This document shows, piece after piece, positions 23,355-32,928 of a DNA stretch of 64,000 nucleotides. Every line of letters starts with the position of its first letter. Within the stretch, counting starts at the first letter, position 1. The translations under genes and the position numbers were made by a program. Origin of the DNA: Glaciihabitans sp. INWT7 (GTDB lineage Bacteria > Actinomycetota > Actinomycetes > Actinomycetales > Microbacteriaceae); contig NZ_CP043653.1 in NCBI RefSeq assembly GCF_014217685.1, positions 1,492,419 through 1,556,418 on the forward strand, written 5' to 3'. Under the pieces are notes generated by a model. That model was not told the origin of the DNA and made no database searches. It saw only the letters and a program-made list of their open reading frames with translations.

Positions 23355-25877
23355 ATGACCGACACGATCAGCACCGTCGATACGGCGAACATCCCCGCGG
23401 CGAACACGCCCGGTGAGACCGAGCACGGCGCCGGGGGCACCTCCTTCTGGCCGTCCAAGAGCATCACCCCGCTCGACCCCCACACCCTCGCCCAGATCGA
23501 CGGCTGGTGGCGGGCCGCGAACTACCTGTCGATCGGCCAGATCTACCTGCTCGACAATCCCCTACTCCGCACCCCCCTGGCGCGGGAGAACATCAAACCC
23601 CGCCTTCTCGGTCACTGGGGCACTACCCCCGGCCTCAACTTCCTCTACGCGCACCTCAACCGGATCATCCGGGAACGCGAACAGAAGACCCTCTACATCA
23701 CCGGGCCCGGGCACGGCGGTCCGGGCATGGTGGCCAACAGCTATCTGGACGGCACGTATTCGGAGCTGTACTCGTCTATCCGCGAGGATGAGGAGGGCAT
23801 CCGTCGGCTGTTCCGACAGTTCTCCTTCCCCGGTGGCATCCCGTCTCACGCGGCCCCGAACGTGCCCGGATCGATCAACGAGGGCGGAGAGCTCGGCTAT
23901 TCGCTCTCGCACGCCTATGGGGCAGCCTTCGACAATCCCGACCTGCTCGTGGCATGTGTGATCGGCGACGGCGAGGCAGAGACGGGTCCGCTCGCGACCG
24001 CCTGGCACTCCAACAAGTTCATCGACCCGCTTCAGGATGGCGTGGTGCTGCCGATCCTGCATCTCAACGGCTACAAGATCGCGAACCCCACCATCCTCGC
24101 GCGCATCCCGGAGGAGCAACTGCTCGAGCTCATGCGCGGCTACGGCCACAAGCCGTACATCGTCTCGGGCGGATTCGACGGAGAAGACCCCTTGCGCGTG
24201 CACGAGCGGATGGCGGAGACCCTCGACGAGGTGCTCAATGAGATCGCTCGCATCAAGAAGGCGGCAGCAGAGGGAGAGCTCGAGGGCACCGCAGTCTGGC
24301 CGATGATCATCCTGCGCACGCCGAAGGGCTGGACCTGCCCGGCGGAGATCGACGGAAAGCCGGTGGAGAACACCTGGCGAGCCCACCAGGTACCCCTCGC
24401 GAACGCGCGCGACACCGAGGCGCACACGCGCATCCTGGAAAACTGGATGCTGAAGTACAAGCCGGCGGAGCTCTTCGACGAATCCGGCCGACTGGTCGAC
24501 TGGATCGCGGAACTCGCGCCAGAGGGCGACCTGCGCATGTCGGCGACCCCCTTCGCGAACGGCGGTCGACTGCGTCGCGACCTCGAGCTCCCGGACTTCC
24601 GGGGGTCGGCGATCGAGGTCGGAGAGCCGGGAAGCGTCGCCATCGAAGCGACAAAGGTGCTCGGTGGATGGCTCGCCGGTGTGATCCGCGCGAACCCCGA
24701 CAACTTCCGCATATTCGGACCGGACGAGACCGCGTCCAACCGACTGCAGGACGTCTACGAAGCCACCGACAAGCAGTGGGACTCGGCCATCTGGCCGGTC
24801 GATGAGCACCTCGCCCGCGCCGGGCGAGTGATGGAGATGCTGAGTGAACACCAGTGCGAGGGATGGCTCGAGGGCTATCTGCTCACGGGGCGTCACGGCA
24901 TGTTCAACTGCTACGAGGCATTCATCCACATCATCGATTCGATGTTCAGCCAGCACGCCAAGTGGCTGCAGGAGTCGAAGAAGCTCGAGTGGCGTCGCCC
25001 GATCTCCTCGCTCAACTACCTGTTGTCGAGCCACGTGTGGCGGCAGGACCACAACGGGTTCAGTCACCAGGACCCGGGGTTCATCGACCATGTGGTGAAC
25101 AAGAAGGCGAGCATCGTGCGGGTCTACTTCCCGGTCGATGCGAACACCCTGCTGTCCACCTACGACCACTGCCTCCGCTCCGTCGACTACGTGAACGTGG
25201 TCGTGGCCGGCAAGCAGCCGAGCCCCCAGTGGTTGAGCATGCCCGACGCGATCGCGCACTGCACCCGTGGGGTCGGCATCTGGGGCTGGGCGGGCACCGA
25301 GGTCGAGGGCGAAGAGCCCGATGTGGTGCTCGCGTGCGCGGGGGATGTGCCGACCCTCGAGACCATGGCGGCGGCATCCATCCTGCGTGAGCGGCTGCCG
25401 GAGCTCAAGGTGCGGGTCGTCAACGTGATCGACCTCATGCGCCTGCAGGACGAGTCGGAGCATCCGCACGGCCTTGCCAGCACCGAGTTCGACGCGATTT
25501 TCACGACTGACAAGCCCGTGGTGTTCGCCTACCACGGCTATCCCACGCTGATCCATCGACTCACCTATCGTCGCAGCGGGCACTCCAACATCCACGTTCG
25601 CGGCTTCAACGAAGAGGGAGGGACGACGACGCCGTTCGACATGGCGATGCTGAACAGTCTCGACCGCTATCACCTCGTGATGGACGTGATCGATCGCGTT
25701 CCCGGTCTCGCCGCCCGTTCGGCGGGACTGCGGCAGGACATGCAGGACTCCCGCCAGCGCGCCCGGGCCTACACCCGCGAGCAGGGTGAGGACATCCCGG
25801 AAGTCGCCGACTGGACCTGGAACGGATCCGGGGTCGGCGCGATCTCCGCCGCCGAAACGGGCGGGGACAACACCTGA
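23355..25877 (+). CDS. xfp: Phosphoketolase (xylulose-5-P/fructose-6-P)
   Basis: 840 residues, full length for the family. Landmarks: [71 protein letters not shown] and the thiamine diphosphate/Mg2+ motif [19 protein letters not shown] at about 204. The C-terminal third includes [20 protein letters not shown]. It cleaves xylulose-5-phosphate (and often fructose-6-phosphate) with phosphate to acetyl phosphate plus glyceraldehyde-3-phosphate or erythrose-4-phosphate, giving a pyruvate-bypassing route to acetyl groups. No acetate kinase or phosphotransacetylase gene is next to it. A DosR-like box and a TACGGT -10 lie upstream, suggesting induction under low oxygen. The coding start has weak ribosome-site sequence (gtggag). 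Confidence 0.97.
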   Translation: MTDTISTVDTANIPAANTPGETEHGAGGTSFWPSKSITPLDPHTLAQIDGWWRAANYLSIGQIYLLDNPLLRTPLARENIKPRLLGHWGTTPGLNFLYAHLNRIIREREQKTLYITGPGHGGPGMVANSYLDGTYSELYSSIREDEEGIRRLFRQFSFPGGIPSHAAPNVPGSINEGGELGYSLSHAYGAAFDNPDLLVACVIGDGEAETGPLATAWHSNKFIDPLQDGVVLPILHLNGYKIANPTILARIPEEQLLELMRGYGHKPYIVSGGFDGEDPLRVHERMAETLDEVLNEIARIKKAAAEGELEGTAVWPMIILRTPKGWTCPAEIDGKPVENTWRAHQVPLANARDTEAHTRILENWMLKYKPAELFDESGRLVDWIAELAPEGDLRMSATPFANGGRLRRDLELPDFRGSAIEVGEPGSVAIEATKVLGGWLAGVIRANPDNFRIFGPDETASNRLQDVYEATDKQWDSAIWPVDEHLARAGRVMEMLSEHQCEGWLEGYLLTGRHGMFNCYEAFIHIIDSMFSQHAKWLQESKKLEWRRPISSLNYLLSSHVWRQDHNGFSHQDPGFIDHVVNKKASIVRVYFPVDANTLLSTYDHCLRSVDYVNVVVAGKQPSPQWLSMPDAIAHCTRGVGIWGWAGTEVEGEEPDVVLACAGDVPTLETMAAASILRERLPELKVRVVNVIDLMRLQDESEHPHGLASTEFDAIFTTDKPVVFAYHGYPTLIHRLTYRRSGHSNIHVRGFNEEGGTTTPFDMAMLNSLDRYHLVMDVIDRVPGLAARSAGLRQDMQDSRQRARAYTREQGEDIPEVADWTWNGSGVGAISAAETGGDNT

Positions 25878-25980
25878 GACTGAGCCGAAAGGTCACGATT
25901 CGGGCACGCACCGAAACAGGGTAGACCGACGCGTACAGTGCGACCGAGAATGGTCAGGTGTGGTGAATGGGGGCTCGGTC

Positions 25981-28179
25981 GTGATTCGTAAGTTGCGGGA
26001 GCCTGCACCATTGCAGACCGCCATGAGCCAGTCTTCGGTGTCTGACTACGGAAAACGGGGCACGGTATTCGGTTCTCTGGTTGGTCTGGTGTTCTTCAGC
26101 CTGCTCGCCGGTGTGCTGGTGGCATCCCTCGCTCTGCCGTCGATTCTGGTTGCCAGCCGGAGCGCCAGCGCCTCGATCGGGTTCTTCGACAATCTGCCGG
26201 GGTACCTCACCATCGATGCGCAGACTCAGCGCAACCAGATCTTCGCCCAGCGAGACGGCGCGCCCGTAGCCATAGCCACGATCTACGACCAGGACCGCCA
26301 GAGTGTGGCCTGGGATGCTGTCTCCCCGTTCATCACCCAAGCGACAGTCGCCGGCGAAGACCGCCGGTTCTGGGAGCACGGCGGGGTCGACGTCAAGGCG
26401 ATCGTGCGGGCGGCGGCGGGCAACCTCGCGCATAAGTCGATCACCAGTGGCAGTTCGACCATCGCGATGCAACTCGTGAAGAACATCCTGATCCAGCGGG
26501 CGCTGCGGGTAGACGATCCGGCGAAGAAGAAGGCGGCCTACGCGGCCGCGATCGACGACACTCTCAATCGCAAACTGCGCGAGATGAAGTTCGCCATCGG
26601 CCTGGAGAAGCGGTACTCCAAGAAAGAGATCCTGCTCGGTTATCTGAATATCGCCGGCTTCGGGGGCAACACCTACGGCATCGAATCGGCGGCTCAGAAG
26701 TACTTCAGTGTGAGCGCGAAGGACGTCACACTGCCCCAGGCCGCCAGTCTGATCGCCATGGTGCAGCAGCCCAATGCGCGCAATCTCAGCGATCCCTCGC
26801 TCTATGCCGCCAACAAAGAGCGGCGCGACCTGATCCTGTTCGACATGCACGACCTCGGCTATATCGATGACACCGCCTACCAAGCGGCCTTGGCGACTCC
26901 GATCAAACCCAAGCTGCGCACCCCCAACAACGGATGCCTGTATGCGGCCGACGCGAAGTCCGCGTGCGACTTCGCCCTGCGGCTGGTGCCCACTCTCACC
27001 GCCCTCGGCGCCACCGCGGACGCTCGGGCCGCCGCATGGGCCGCCGGCGGTTACAACATCTACACGAGCATCGATCTCAATCAGCAGGATGTGGCCCAGA
27101 GCAATCTGATCGCGAGCGCTCCCCCGCAGGAGTCGCGCTTCGCACTGGGGGCGGCGGCAGTGGCGATGCAACCGGGCACGGGTCGCATCCTGGTGATGGC
27201 GCAGAACAAGGGCTTCGACAACTCCAAGGACGGCGGGGGGCCCACGACGACCGCCGTCGACTACATGACCGACAAGCAGTACGGGGGCTCGATCGGCTTC
27301 CAGACCGGATCCACCTACAAGATCTTCACCCTCACCGAATGGCTGAAGAAGGGGCACACGCTCAGCGAGGTCGTCAACGGCACCTCCCGCGCCTTCGACC
27401 TGAGCACCTTCAACTCGCGATGCATCAACTCGGACGGCCAGGCACCCTTCGTTTTCCACAACGACTCTCCCGGAGAGGGCGGCATGATGACCGTTGCGGC
27501 CGCCACCAAGAACTCGGTCAACCTCGCGTTCCTCTCCATGGCGCAGAAGCTCGACGTCTGCGACATCCGGGACACCGCGAAGGCCTACGGTGTCCACCGC
27601 GCCGACGGGGCGGAACTCGGTGCGCAACCCGCGGCGATCATCGGCACCAACGAGATCGCCCCGGTGACCATGGCAGCCGCGATCGCGACAGTCGGGGCGA
27701 ACGGACTGTACTGCGCGCCGACGATCATCGACAAAGTGGTCGGGCCGGACGGCAAGGATGCCCCGGGGCAGCCTCGCTCCTGCACCCAGGCGATCGCACC
27801 CAACGTCGCCGCGACCGTGGCCTACGCCCTGAGCGCCGTCATGACGGCCGGCACCGGCACGGCCGGGCGCCCACGCGACGGTGTTCCCATCGTCGGCAAG
27901 ACCGGGACGACAGACGATGCGGCACAGAACTGGCTGATCGCCACCACCACGAAGATGTCTCTCGCGGTGTGGGTGGGCAACACGGATGGCGGGCACCGCT
28001 CCCTGCGCAAGATCACGCTCGCCGGCACCAACGGCTACAACACCAAGTTCAACATCTTCCGCAACACCATGACCTCGCTGAACGCGAATCCGGACTATCG
28101 CGGTGGCTCGTTCCCCGCTCCCGATCCGGCCCTGGTGAGCGGCCGCGGCACCGCGGTGTCAAAAGCCGGAGCCAGATAG
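25981..28179 (+). CDS. Class A penicillin-binding protein (GT51 plus transpeptidase)
   Basis: 732 residues from GTG 25981; ATG 26023 is an alternative and the longer upstream frame runs into the intergenic region. One TM anchor at about 28-58. Glycosyltransferase domain: EDRRFWEHGGVDVKAIVRA at about 126 with the catalytic Glu, then SSTIAMQLVKN and the ERYSKKEILLGYLN-like motif (EKRYSKKEILLGYLNIAGFG). Transpeptidase motifs: STYK at about 444, SVN at about 512 and KTGTT at about 640. Together these polymerise and cross-link peptidoglycan at the outer membrane face. No PASTA repeats are present. The gene appears monocistronic; the next gene has its own promoter. Confidence 0.95.
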   Translation: MIRKLREPAPLQTAMSQSSVSDYGKRGTVFGSLVGLVFFSLLAGVLVASLALPSILVASRSASASIGFFDNLPGYLTIDAQTQRNQIFAQRDGAPVAIATIYDQDRQSVAWDAVSPFITQATVAGEDRRFWEHGGVDVKAIVRAAAGNLAHKSITSGSSTIAMQLVKNILIQRALRVDDPAKKKAAYAAAIDDTLNRKLREMKFAIGLEKRYSKKEILLGYLNIAGFGGNTYGIESAAQKYFSVSAKDVTLPQAASLIAMVQQPNARNLSDPSLYAANKERRDLILFDMHDLGYIDDTAYQAALATPIKPKLRTPNNGCLYAADAKSACDFALRLVPTLTALGATADARAAAWAAGGYNIYTSIDLNQQDVAQSNLIASAPPQESRFALGAAAVAMQPGTGRILVMAQNKGFDNSKDGGGPTTTAVDYMTDKQYGGSIGFQTGSTYKIFTLTEWLKKGHTLSEVVNGTSRAFDLSTFNSRCINSDGQAPFVFHNDSPGEGGMMTVAAATKNSVNLAFLSMAQKLDVCDIRDTAKAYGVHRADGAELGAQPAAIIGTNEIAPVTMAAAIATVGANGLYCAPTIIDKVVGPDGKDAPGQPRSCTQAIAPNVAATVAYALSAVMTAGTGTAGRPRDGVPIVGKTGTTDDAAQNWLIATTTKMSLAVWVGNTDGGHRSLRKITLAGTNGYNTKFNIFRNTMTSLNANPDYRGGSFPAPDPALVSGRGTAVSKAGAR

Positions 28180-28210
28180 GACGCGATCCGAGCAGTAGAC
28201 AGATCGGGTG

Positions 28211-28239
28211 TTGACCGAACTCGGTTGCGGGGCTAGCGT
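28211..28239 (+). promoter_or_regulatory. Sigma-70 type promoter of GH15 gene
   Basis: TTGACC (28211-28216) and TAGCGT (28234-28239) are separated by exactly 17 bp, a good match to a housekeeping promoter in GC-rich DNA. Transcription would begin near 28246, giving a leader of about 30 nt with an AAAGGAGA ribosome site before ATG 28275. Confidence 0.72.
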
Positions 28240-28247
28240 TCGAAATC

Positions 28248-28257
28248 AGAACGTTCT
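28248..28257. promoter_or_regulatory. CG-centred palindrome at the GH15 transcription start
   Basis: AGAACGTTCT is a perfect 10-bp palindrome with a central CG located 9-18 nt after the -10 box, over the expected transcription start. LacI-family repressors of sugar genes typically bind palindromes with a central CG at such positions. No LacI gene is in the window, so assignment is inference. Confidence 0.45.
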
Positions 28258-28274
28258 CAAAGGAGAGATCCCCC

Positions 28275-31200
28275 ATGTTCCGACGTCGTCTTGTCGCGCC
28301 AGCGCTCATTGCAAGCCTCGCCCTCGTGACGCTGACGGTGGGCTCGGCTTCCGCCTCCACCGCGAGCGCTCCTGCGGCTGAGGCGACCGGTTCGCCGGGT
28401 GGCCCGAGTCATCAGGGCCAGTCCCGCAAAGACTGTGTCGGCACCTCGCGCACGACCGACTCGAAGATCTGGTTCACCGTGGCCGGAGGTATCCTCTCCG
28501 ATGTCTACGCCCCCACCCTCGATGCGACAAATGTCGAGACGATGCAGTACCTCGTCACCGACGGCTCCTCCTTCACCGACTTGCAGAGCCGGGACACCAC
28601 CTACACCGTGTCGTCCGATCCCACGGGCACGGTCTGCACGATAACGTCGACCGCGAAGAGCGGTGCCTACCGCTTGGTGAACACCTACCTCACCGATCCC
28701 GCCCGTGACAGCGTGGTGGTGCGCACCACGTTCCAGCCGCTGACGAAGGCGGCCCGCAGCTACTCTCTCTTTGTGCGGCTCGACGCGAACGCCGGCGGGA
28801 ACGGCGGCGGAGGCACCGCCAACGGGGGCGCCGACAGCGCCGTCATCGACACCAGCAGCGGGGGGTCCGTACCGGTCTCGTTCGACACGAAGACGACGAG
28901 CCAGGCCGACCGCACCGCCTATGCGGTGCCCTCCTATCTCGCGCTCACCGCCGATCGCTCCTTCAGCAGCGCCAGCAGTGGATTCGTCGGAACGGCGAGC
29001 GACGGACTCGTCCAGCTCGATTCATCCCACACTCTCGGCCCGGTCACGACGACGGCGACCGACGGCAATGTTGAGCAGACCGTCGGCGTGCAGCGCGACC
29101 GCGACGGAAGAGCCGTGCTCGCGCTCGGATTCGGCACCTCGCAGGCTTCGGCCGTGGCGACGGCGCGGGCGACCGTGAGCTCCTCTCAGGCGCGCCTCAC
29201 GGCGAATTACCTCGCCGGCTGGGCTCGCTACGACGCCGGTCTCAAGTTTCCCGTGCTCACCACTCCCGGGCTCACCGGCTCGCAGCGGCTGGCGGCGATC
29301 AAGAACTACTACCAGTCGGCCAATGTGGTGAAGGCCTCAGAAGACAAGACCTACCCGGGCGCGATCGTCGCCGGATTGGATGCTCCCTGGGGCCAGTCCA
29401 TCGTGGCGAACGACCCGAACAACCTCTTCGTCGGCGGCTACAAGGAGGTCTTCGCCCGCGACCTCTACGAGGCCTGGACGGCGCTTTACACCGACGGCGA
29501 CGTCTCCACGGCCCAGGCGACGGTGCGGTACCTCCTGCTGAAGAGCCAGCAGGCAAACGGCTCGCAGCCGCGCAACTCCCTGCTCGACGGCACGAAGGCG
29601 GCCGACGCCTTCAACGACCAGCTGGATGAGACGGCCTACCCGATCCTGATGGCGCTGCAGTCCGGACTCGCCGGAGACAAGGCCCTCTGGCCGCACGTGC
29701 GCTCGGCGGCGAATTTCCTCGTGAGCCACGGGCCCAGCTTCGGGGTCGAGCGCTGGGAGGAGCAGACCGGCTACTCCCCGTCCACCATCGCCGCCGAGAT
29801 CGCCGGGCTCATCGCCGCCGCGACCATCGCCGACCAGCACAATGATCCCGCGAGTGCGCGGGTCTGGAGGGCGACAGCCGACCAGTACCAGCGCACGATC
29901 AAGACCTGGGGCGTGACGACGAACGGACCGCTATCGAGCTCCCCGTACTTCATCCGGCTCTCCAAGACCGGCGACCCGAATGCCGCGATCAGCTACAACG
30001 TGGGCAATGGCGGACCGACGCTCGACCAGCGTGCTGTTGTCGACGCGGGCTTCCTCGAATATGTGCGCCTCGGCATCCTGCCGGCGACCGACCCGGTGAT
30101 CCTCAATTCGCTCGCGGTGACGGATGGCACGATCCAGCGGCCCACCGACAGCGGCGCCGGATGGTTGCGCTACAACGGTGACGGCTACGGGGACTGCTTC
30201 GTGGGCGCCGGGACGAACTGCACTGTCACCGGAGCCCCGTGGACGAACAACTTCTCCGGAACCGGTCACCCGTGGCCTGTACTGGGGGCGGAACGCGCGC
30301 AGCAGTATCTCGCCCAGGGACAGAAGTCCGACGCGTCGTCGGTGCTGGTCTCGATCAATCGCATGAACTCCGGCCCGGGACTCGTGCCGGAGCAGGTGTG
30401 GGACCGGGCGGATGTTCCCGCCTCGCCGTTCGGCACCGATCCGACGACGGCATCCATCGGCTTCGTCAATGGCAGGGCCGACGGCTCGGCCTCCCCGTTG
30501 ACCTGGGGATCGGCGTCGCAGGTCCGCCTCACGGCTGACCTCGCCCTGGGGCGCAGCCTCGAGCAGCCTGCAGTGGTAAGGGACCGCTACGTTGCGCGCA
30601 CGCAGGGCTCGACCCCGCTCGCCGTTACAGCTCCGGCCGACGGATCCGCGACCGGCGCCACGACCACGGTGAGCGGCACCGCCGCGGCGGGCTCGGCGAT
30701 CGACATCGCCGACGTGGCGACGGATGCGAACAGTGTCACGACCCTGACACACACGACCGCAGGTGCGGATGGGTCGTTCAGTGTCGACGTCACCTCAGCC
30801 GCCGGCACCAACGTCTTCGTGATCACGAGCACGGCGACGAACGGTGGTACCGCGCAGGTGGTGCGATCGGTGGTGAACGATGTCGTGAACGGCACCCTCG
30901 TCTACAGCACCGACGACCCCACCGGTGACGACAACGGGCCGGGCAACTACGCCTACCCCAAGGCCGGTGATTTCCACGCGGGAGCCTTCGACCTCGATCG
31001 CTTCCAGGTGTACGACACCGGCTCAACCGTCACCTTCCGGGTGCAGACCGCAGACCTCACCCCCACCTTCGGATCGACCAACGGCGCCCAGCTGGTGGAT
31101 GTCTACGTCTCTACGCCCGGCGCCGCAGCCACCTCCACGACATCCTCCTACCCGGGGATGAACTACTCGACCCTCACCCCCTGGAACCGGTTGATCGAGG

Positions 31201-31592
31201 TGCAGGGCTTCGGCAACAACAGGTTCGTGGATGCCGCGGGCACCTCACTCGGTGCGGTGAGTGTCGGGGCCAACGCGGTGAGCCGGTACATCACCTTCAG
31301 CGTCGACAAGGCGGCACTGGGAGGAACACCCGCCTCGGGATGGGGCTTCACCGTGGCCCTCACGGGCCAGGATGGCACGCACGGCGTGGATCAGACCCGC
31401 GCCTTCAGCGCGACGGCCGGTGATTACAGCTTCGGGGTGTGCGCCGTGGCATCGCCGAGCGCCCTGTGTTCGGCCGATCCGAACACCGTGCCGAAGGTGA
31501 TGGACACGATCGTGCCGGCGGGAGTGTCCCAGGCGACCGAGCTCGACTACACGACGGGGCCGGTGAAGCTGGCGGCGGTGGTGCTTCCGTAG
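28275..31592 (+). CDS. Secreted GH15 glucodextranase/glucoamylase-like enzyme
   Basis: 1105 residues. Sec signal peptide about 1-27 (RRRLVAPALIASLALVTL, then ASA cleavage). Beta-sandwich N domain about 50-310 (DSKIWFTVAGGILSDVYAPT). (Alpha/alpha)6 GH15 barrel about 315-735: GAIVAGLDAPWG, the general acid Glu region ERWEEQTGYSPST at about 495 and the base Glu region GLVPEQVWDR at about 706. Then an Ig-like domain about 755-850 (glucodextranase B type) and a C-terminal sandwich about 860-1100 that resembles glucodextranase C. The four-part order matches Arthrobacter-type glucodextranase, which releases glucose from the ends of dextran or other alpha-glucans. Exported, with no cell-wall sorting signal. 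Promoter and possible operator lie directly upstream. Alternative: glucan 1,4-alpha-glucosidase. Confidence 0.92.
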   Translation: MFRRRLVAPALIASLALVTLTVGSASASTASAPAAEATGSPGGPSHQGQSRKDCVGTSRTTDSKIWFTVAGGILSDVYAPTLDATNVETMQYLVTDGSSFTDLQSRDTTYTVSSDPTGTVCTITSTAKSGAYRLVNTYLTDPARDSVVVRTTFQPLTKAARSYSLFVRLDANAGGNGGGGTANGGADSAVIDTSSGGSVPVSFDTKTTSQADRTAYAVPSYLALTADRSFSSASSGFVGTASDGLVQLDSSHTLGPVTTTATDGNVEQTVGVQRDRDGRAVLALGFGTSQASAVATARATVSSSQARLTANYLAGWARYDAGLKFPVLTTPGLTGSQRLAAIKNYYQSANVVKASEDKTYPGAIVAGLDAPWGQSIVANDPNNLFVGGYKEVFARDLYEAWTALYTDGDVSTAQATVRYLLLKSQQANGSQPRNSLLDGTKAADAFNDQLDETAYPILMALQSGLAGDKALWPHVRSAANFLVSHGPSFGVERWEEQTGYSPSTIAAEIAGLIAAATIADQHNDPASARVWRATADQYQRTIKTWGVTTNGPLSSSPYFIRLSKTGDPNAAISYNVGNGGPTLDQRAVVDAGFLEYVRLGILPATDPVILNSLAVTDGTIQRPTDSGAGWLRYNGDGYGDCFVGAGTNCTVTGAPWTNNFSGTGHPWPVLGAERAQQYLAQGQKSDASSVLVSINRMNSGPGLVPEQVWDRADVPASPFGTDPTTASIGFVNGRADGSASPLTWGSASQVRLTADLALGRSLEQPAVVRDRYVARTQGSTPLAVTAPADGSATGATTTVSGTAAAGSAIDIADVATDANSVTTLTHTTAGADGSFSVDVTSAAGTNVFVITSTATNGGTAQVVRSVVNDVVNGTLVYSTDDPTGDDNGPGNYAYPKAGDFHAGAFDLDRFQVYDTGSTVTFRVQTADLTPTFGSTNGAQLVDVYVSTPGAAATSTTSSYPGMNYSTLTPWNRLIEVQGFGNNRFVDAAGTSLGAVSVGANAVSRYITFSVDKAALGGTPASGWGFTVALTGQDGTHGVDQTRAFSATAGDYSFGVCAVASPSALCSADPNTVPKVMDTIVPAGVSQATELDYTTGPVKLAAVVLP

Positions 31593-31699
31593 CGGGGCGG
31601 GCCGCGCGACGTTTGCACTGGCGGACAGGGAACTGACCCGACGATGGCAGACTGGACCGCATCGATTCCCTGTTCGCTCTGCTCGCGCGCACGACCCCT

Positions 31700-32377
31700 G
31701 TGCCCATCCCCGTGCCGGTTCTGCTGGCTATCGTGGCGGTCGCCGCCACCCTCAGCCTCCCGCGGGCAAGCTGGCAGTATTTCGGACTCTTCGCGACACT
31801 GGTGCACAAACTCGGGCATGCGGTCGCCGCGATCCTCACCGGGCGGGTCGTCCACGGCATCCGCATCCGCCGCAATCACTCCGGTGATGCACTGAGCAGC
31901 GGACGCGGCATACTCGGCACCGTCGTGAGCGGAGTCTTCGGCTATCCGGCGCCCGCGATCGTCGGCGCAGCCCAACTCTGGAGTGTCTTCAGCGGCTACA
32001 CCGCGATCGCCCTCTTCGTGGGCGGGATCCTTCTGGTGCTCACCATGCTGGTGATCCGGAACGCCTTCGGTGCCGTCGTCGTACTCGCCTCCGCGGCGAT
32101 CAGCGCTCTTCTCTGGTTCTTCGCCCCACCGACGGTTCAGGGCTATGCCCTTCTGATAATCGGAATCGCGCTGTTGGTAGGCGCTGTGCGAGCCCTGGGC
32201 ACGGTGCTCGCCGTGCATCTGCGCCATCGCGACCAGCTCTCCACCTCGGACGCCTATCTGCTCTATCGCCGCACTGGCATCCCGTCGCCGTTCTGGCTGC
32301 TCATCTTCGCCCTGCTGATCGGCGGATGCGTCGTGGCGGCGCTGGCCGCCTACCTGGCGTCGTCACCACCGGCGTGA
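31700..32377 (+). CDS. M50B-like membrane protein with altered HExxH motif
   Basis: 225 residues from GTG 31700; no clear ribosome site. About six TM helices. It follows the M50B-like pattern (FATLVHKLGHAVAAILTGR, then RGILGTVVSGVFGYPAPAIVG and a long hydrophobic tail), but the zinc motif reads HKLGH at residues 36-40: the catalytic Glu codon is AAA (Lys). Both histidines remain. If the substitution is real the protein could still bind zinc yet should lack peptidase activity, so a binding or scaffolding role is possible. Neighbours are a PBP/glucanase pair upstream and an antiporter pair downstream, which give no clear substrate. Confidence 0.8.
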   Translation: MPIPVPVLLAIVAVAATLSLPRASWQYFGLFATLVHKLGHAVAAILTGRVVHGIRIRRNHSGDALSSGRGILGTVVSGVFGYPAPAIVGAAQLWSVFSGYTAIALFVGGILLVLTMLVIRNAFGAVVVLASAAISALLWFFAPPTVQGYALLIIGIALLVGAVRALGTVLAVHLRHRDQLSTSDAYLLYRRTGIPSPFWLLIFALLIGGCVVAALAAYLASSPPA

Positions 32378-32425
32378 CCGCTGGAGCCAAGAGGCCGCGA
32401 ATGGGCGGCCTGTTAGGGTTGCGGC

Positions 32426-32914
32426 GTGAGCGTACGAGTCGAAAAAATCGATCTGCCGGGAATCGGCACCCGTCACGATGTGATCACCAAGAAGGGTCGT
32501 CGCATCGGTGTCGTTTCCCATCGATCGGGTGAACGCGAGCTCGCACTGTTCGGGGTGGATGACCCGGACGAAGCCGTCGATTCCATCGCGCTGACCGACG
32601 ATGAGGCCGCCGCCCTCGCCGATGTGCTCGGAGCCTCCCTGATGCTGGGGCAGCTCGCAGGCATCCGCGAACAGGCCGCGGGCCTCTTCACCGAGCAGCT
32701 TCTTATTTCCGCGGGATCGCCCTACGCCGGTGAGGTGCTCGGCGCAACGAAGGCACGCACCCGCACGCACACTTCGATCGTCGCGATAGTGCGGGGAGCT
32801 GATGTCATCCCCTCCCCCACCCCGGACACTCCCCTCTCCGCCGGCGACACCATCGTCGCGGTCGGCACCCGTCCGGGGCTCGATGCCCTCGCCCGTGTTC
32901 TCACCGACGGCTGA
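32426..32914 (+). CDS. Antiporter regulatory subunit (KhtT-like, TrkA-C domain)
   Basis: 162 residues. An N-terminal domain (RVEKIDLPGIGTRHDVITKKGRRIGVV) like the KhtT N domain is followed by a TrkA-C/RCK-C fold at about 85-160 (LLISAGSPYAGEVLGATKARTRTHTSIVAIVRG, LSAGDTIVAVGTRPGLDAL). Such subunits sit on the cytoplasmic face of CPA2 antiporters and gate them in response to ligands such as nucleotides or c-di-AMP. The membrane subunit starts 14 bp downstream, so the two make one transport system. A TAGGGT -10 box lies 6 nt before the GTG start, implying a leaderless message. Confidence 0.9.
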   Translation: MSVRVEKIDLPGIGTRHDVITKKGRRIGVVSHRSGERELALFGVDDPDEAVDSIALTDDEAAALADVLGASLMLGQLAGIREQAAGLFTEQLLISAGSPYAGEVLGATKARTRTHTSIVAIVRGADVIPSPTPDTPLSAGDTIVAVGTRPGLDALARVLTDG

Positions 32915-32928
32915 TATCCCCTCCGCCG

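Noticed and set aside
23562-25673. 703-codon minus-strand open frame opposite phosphoketolase
   Set aside because: The opposite strand is a clear full-length phosphoketolase; the antisense translation has no family features.
25954-27996. 680-codon minus-strand open frame opposite the penicillin-binding protein
   Set aside because: Shadow of a well-defined PBP gene; no ribosome site or domains.
28241-28258. LexA/SOS box reading of the palindrome before GH15
   Set aside because: Actinobacterial LexA sites need a spacer between GAAC and GTTC; here the half-sites abut.
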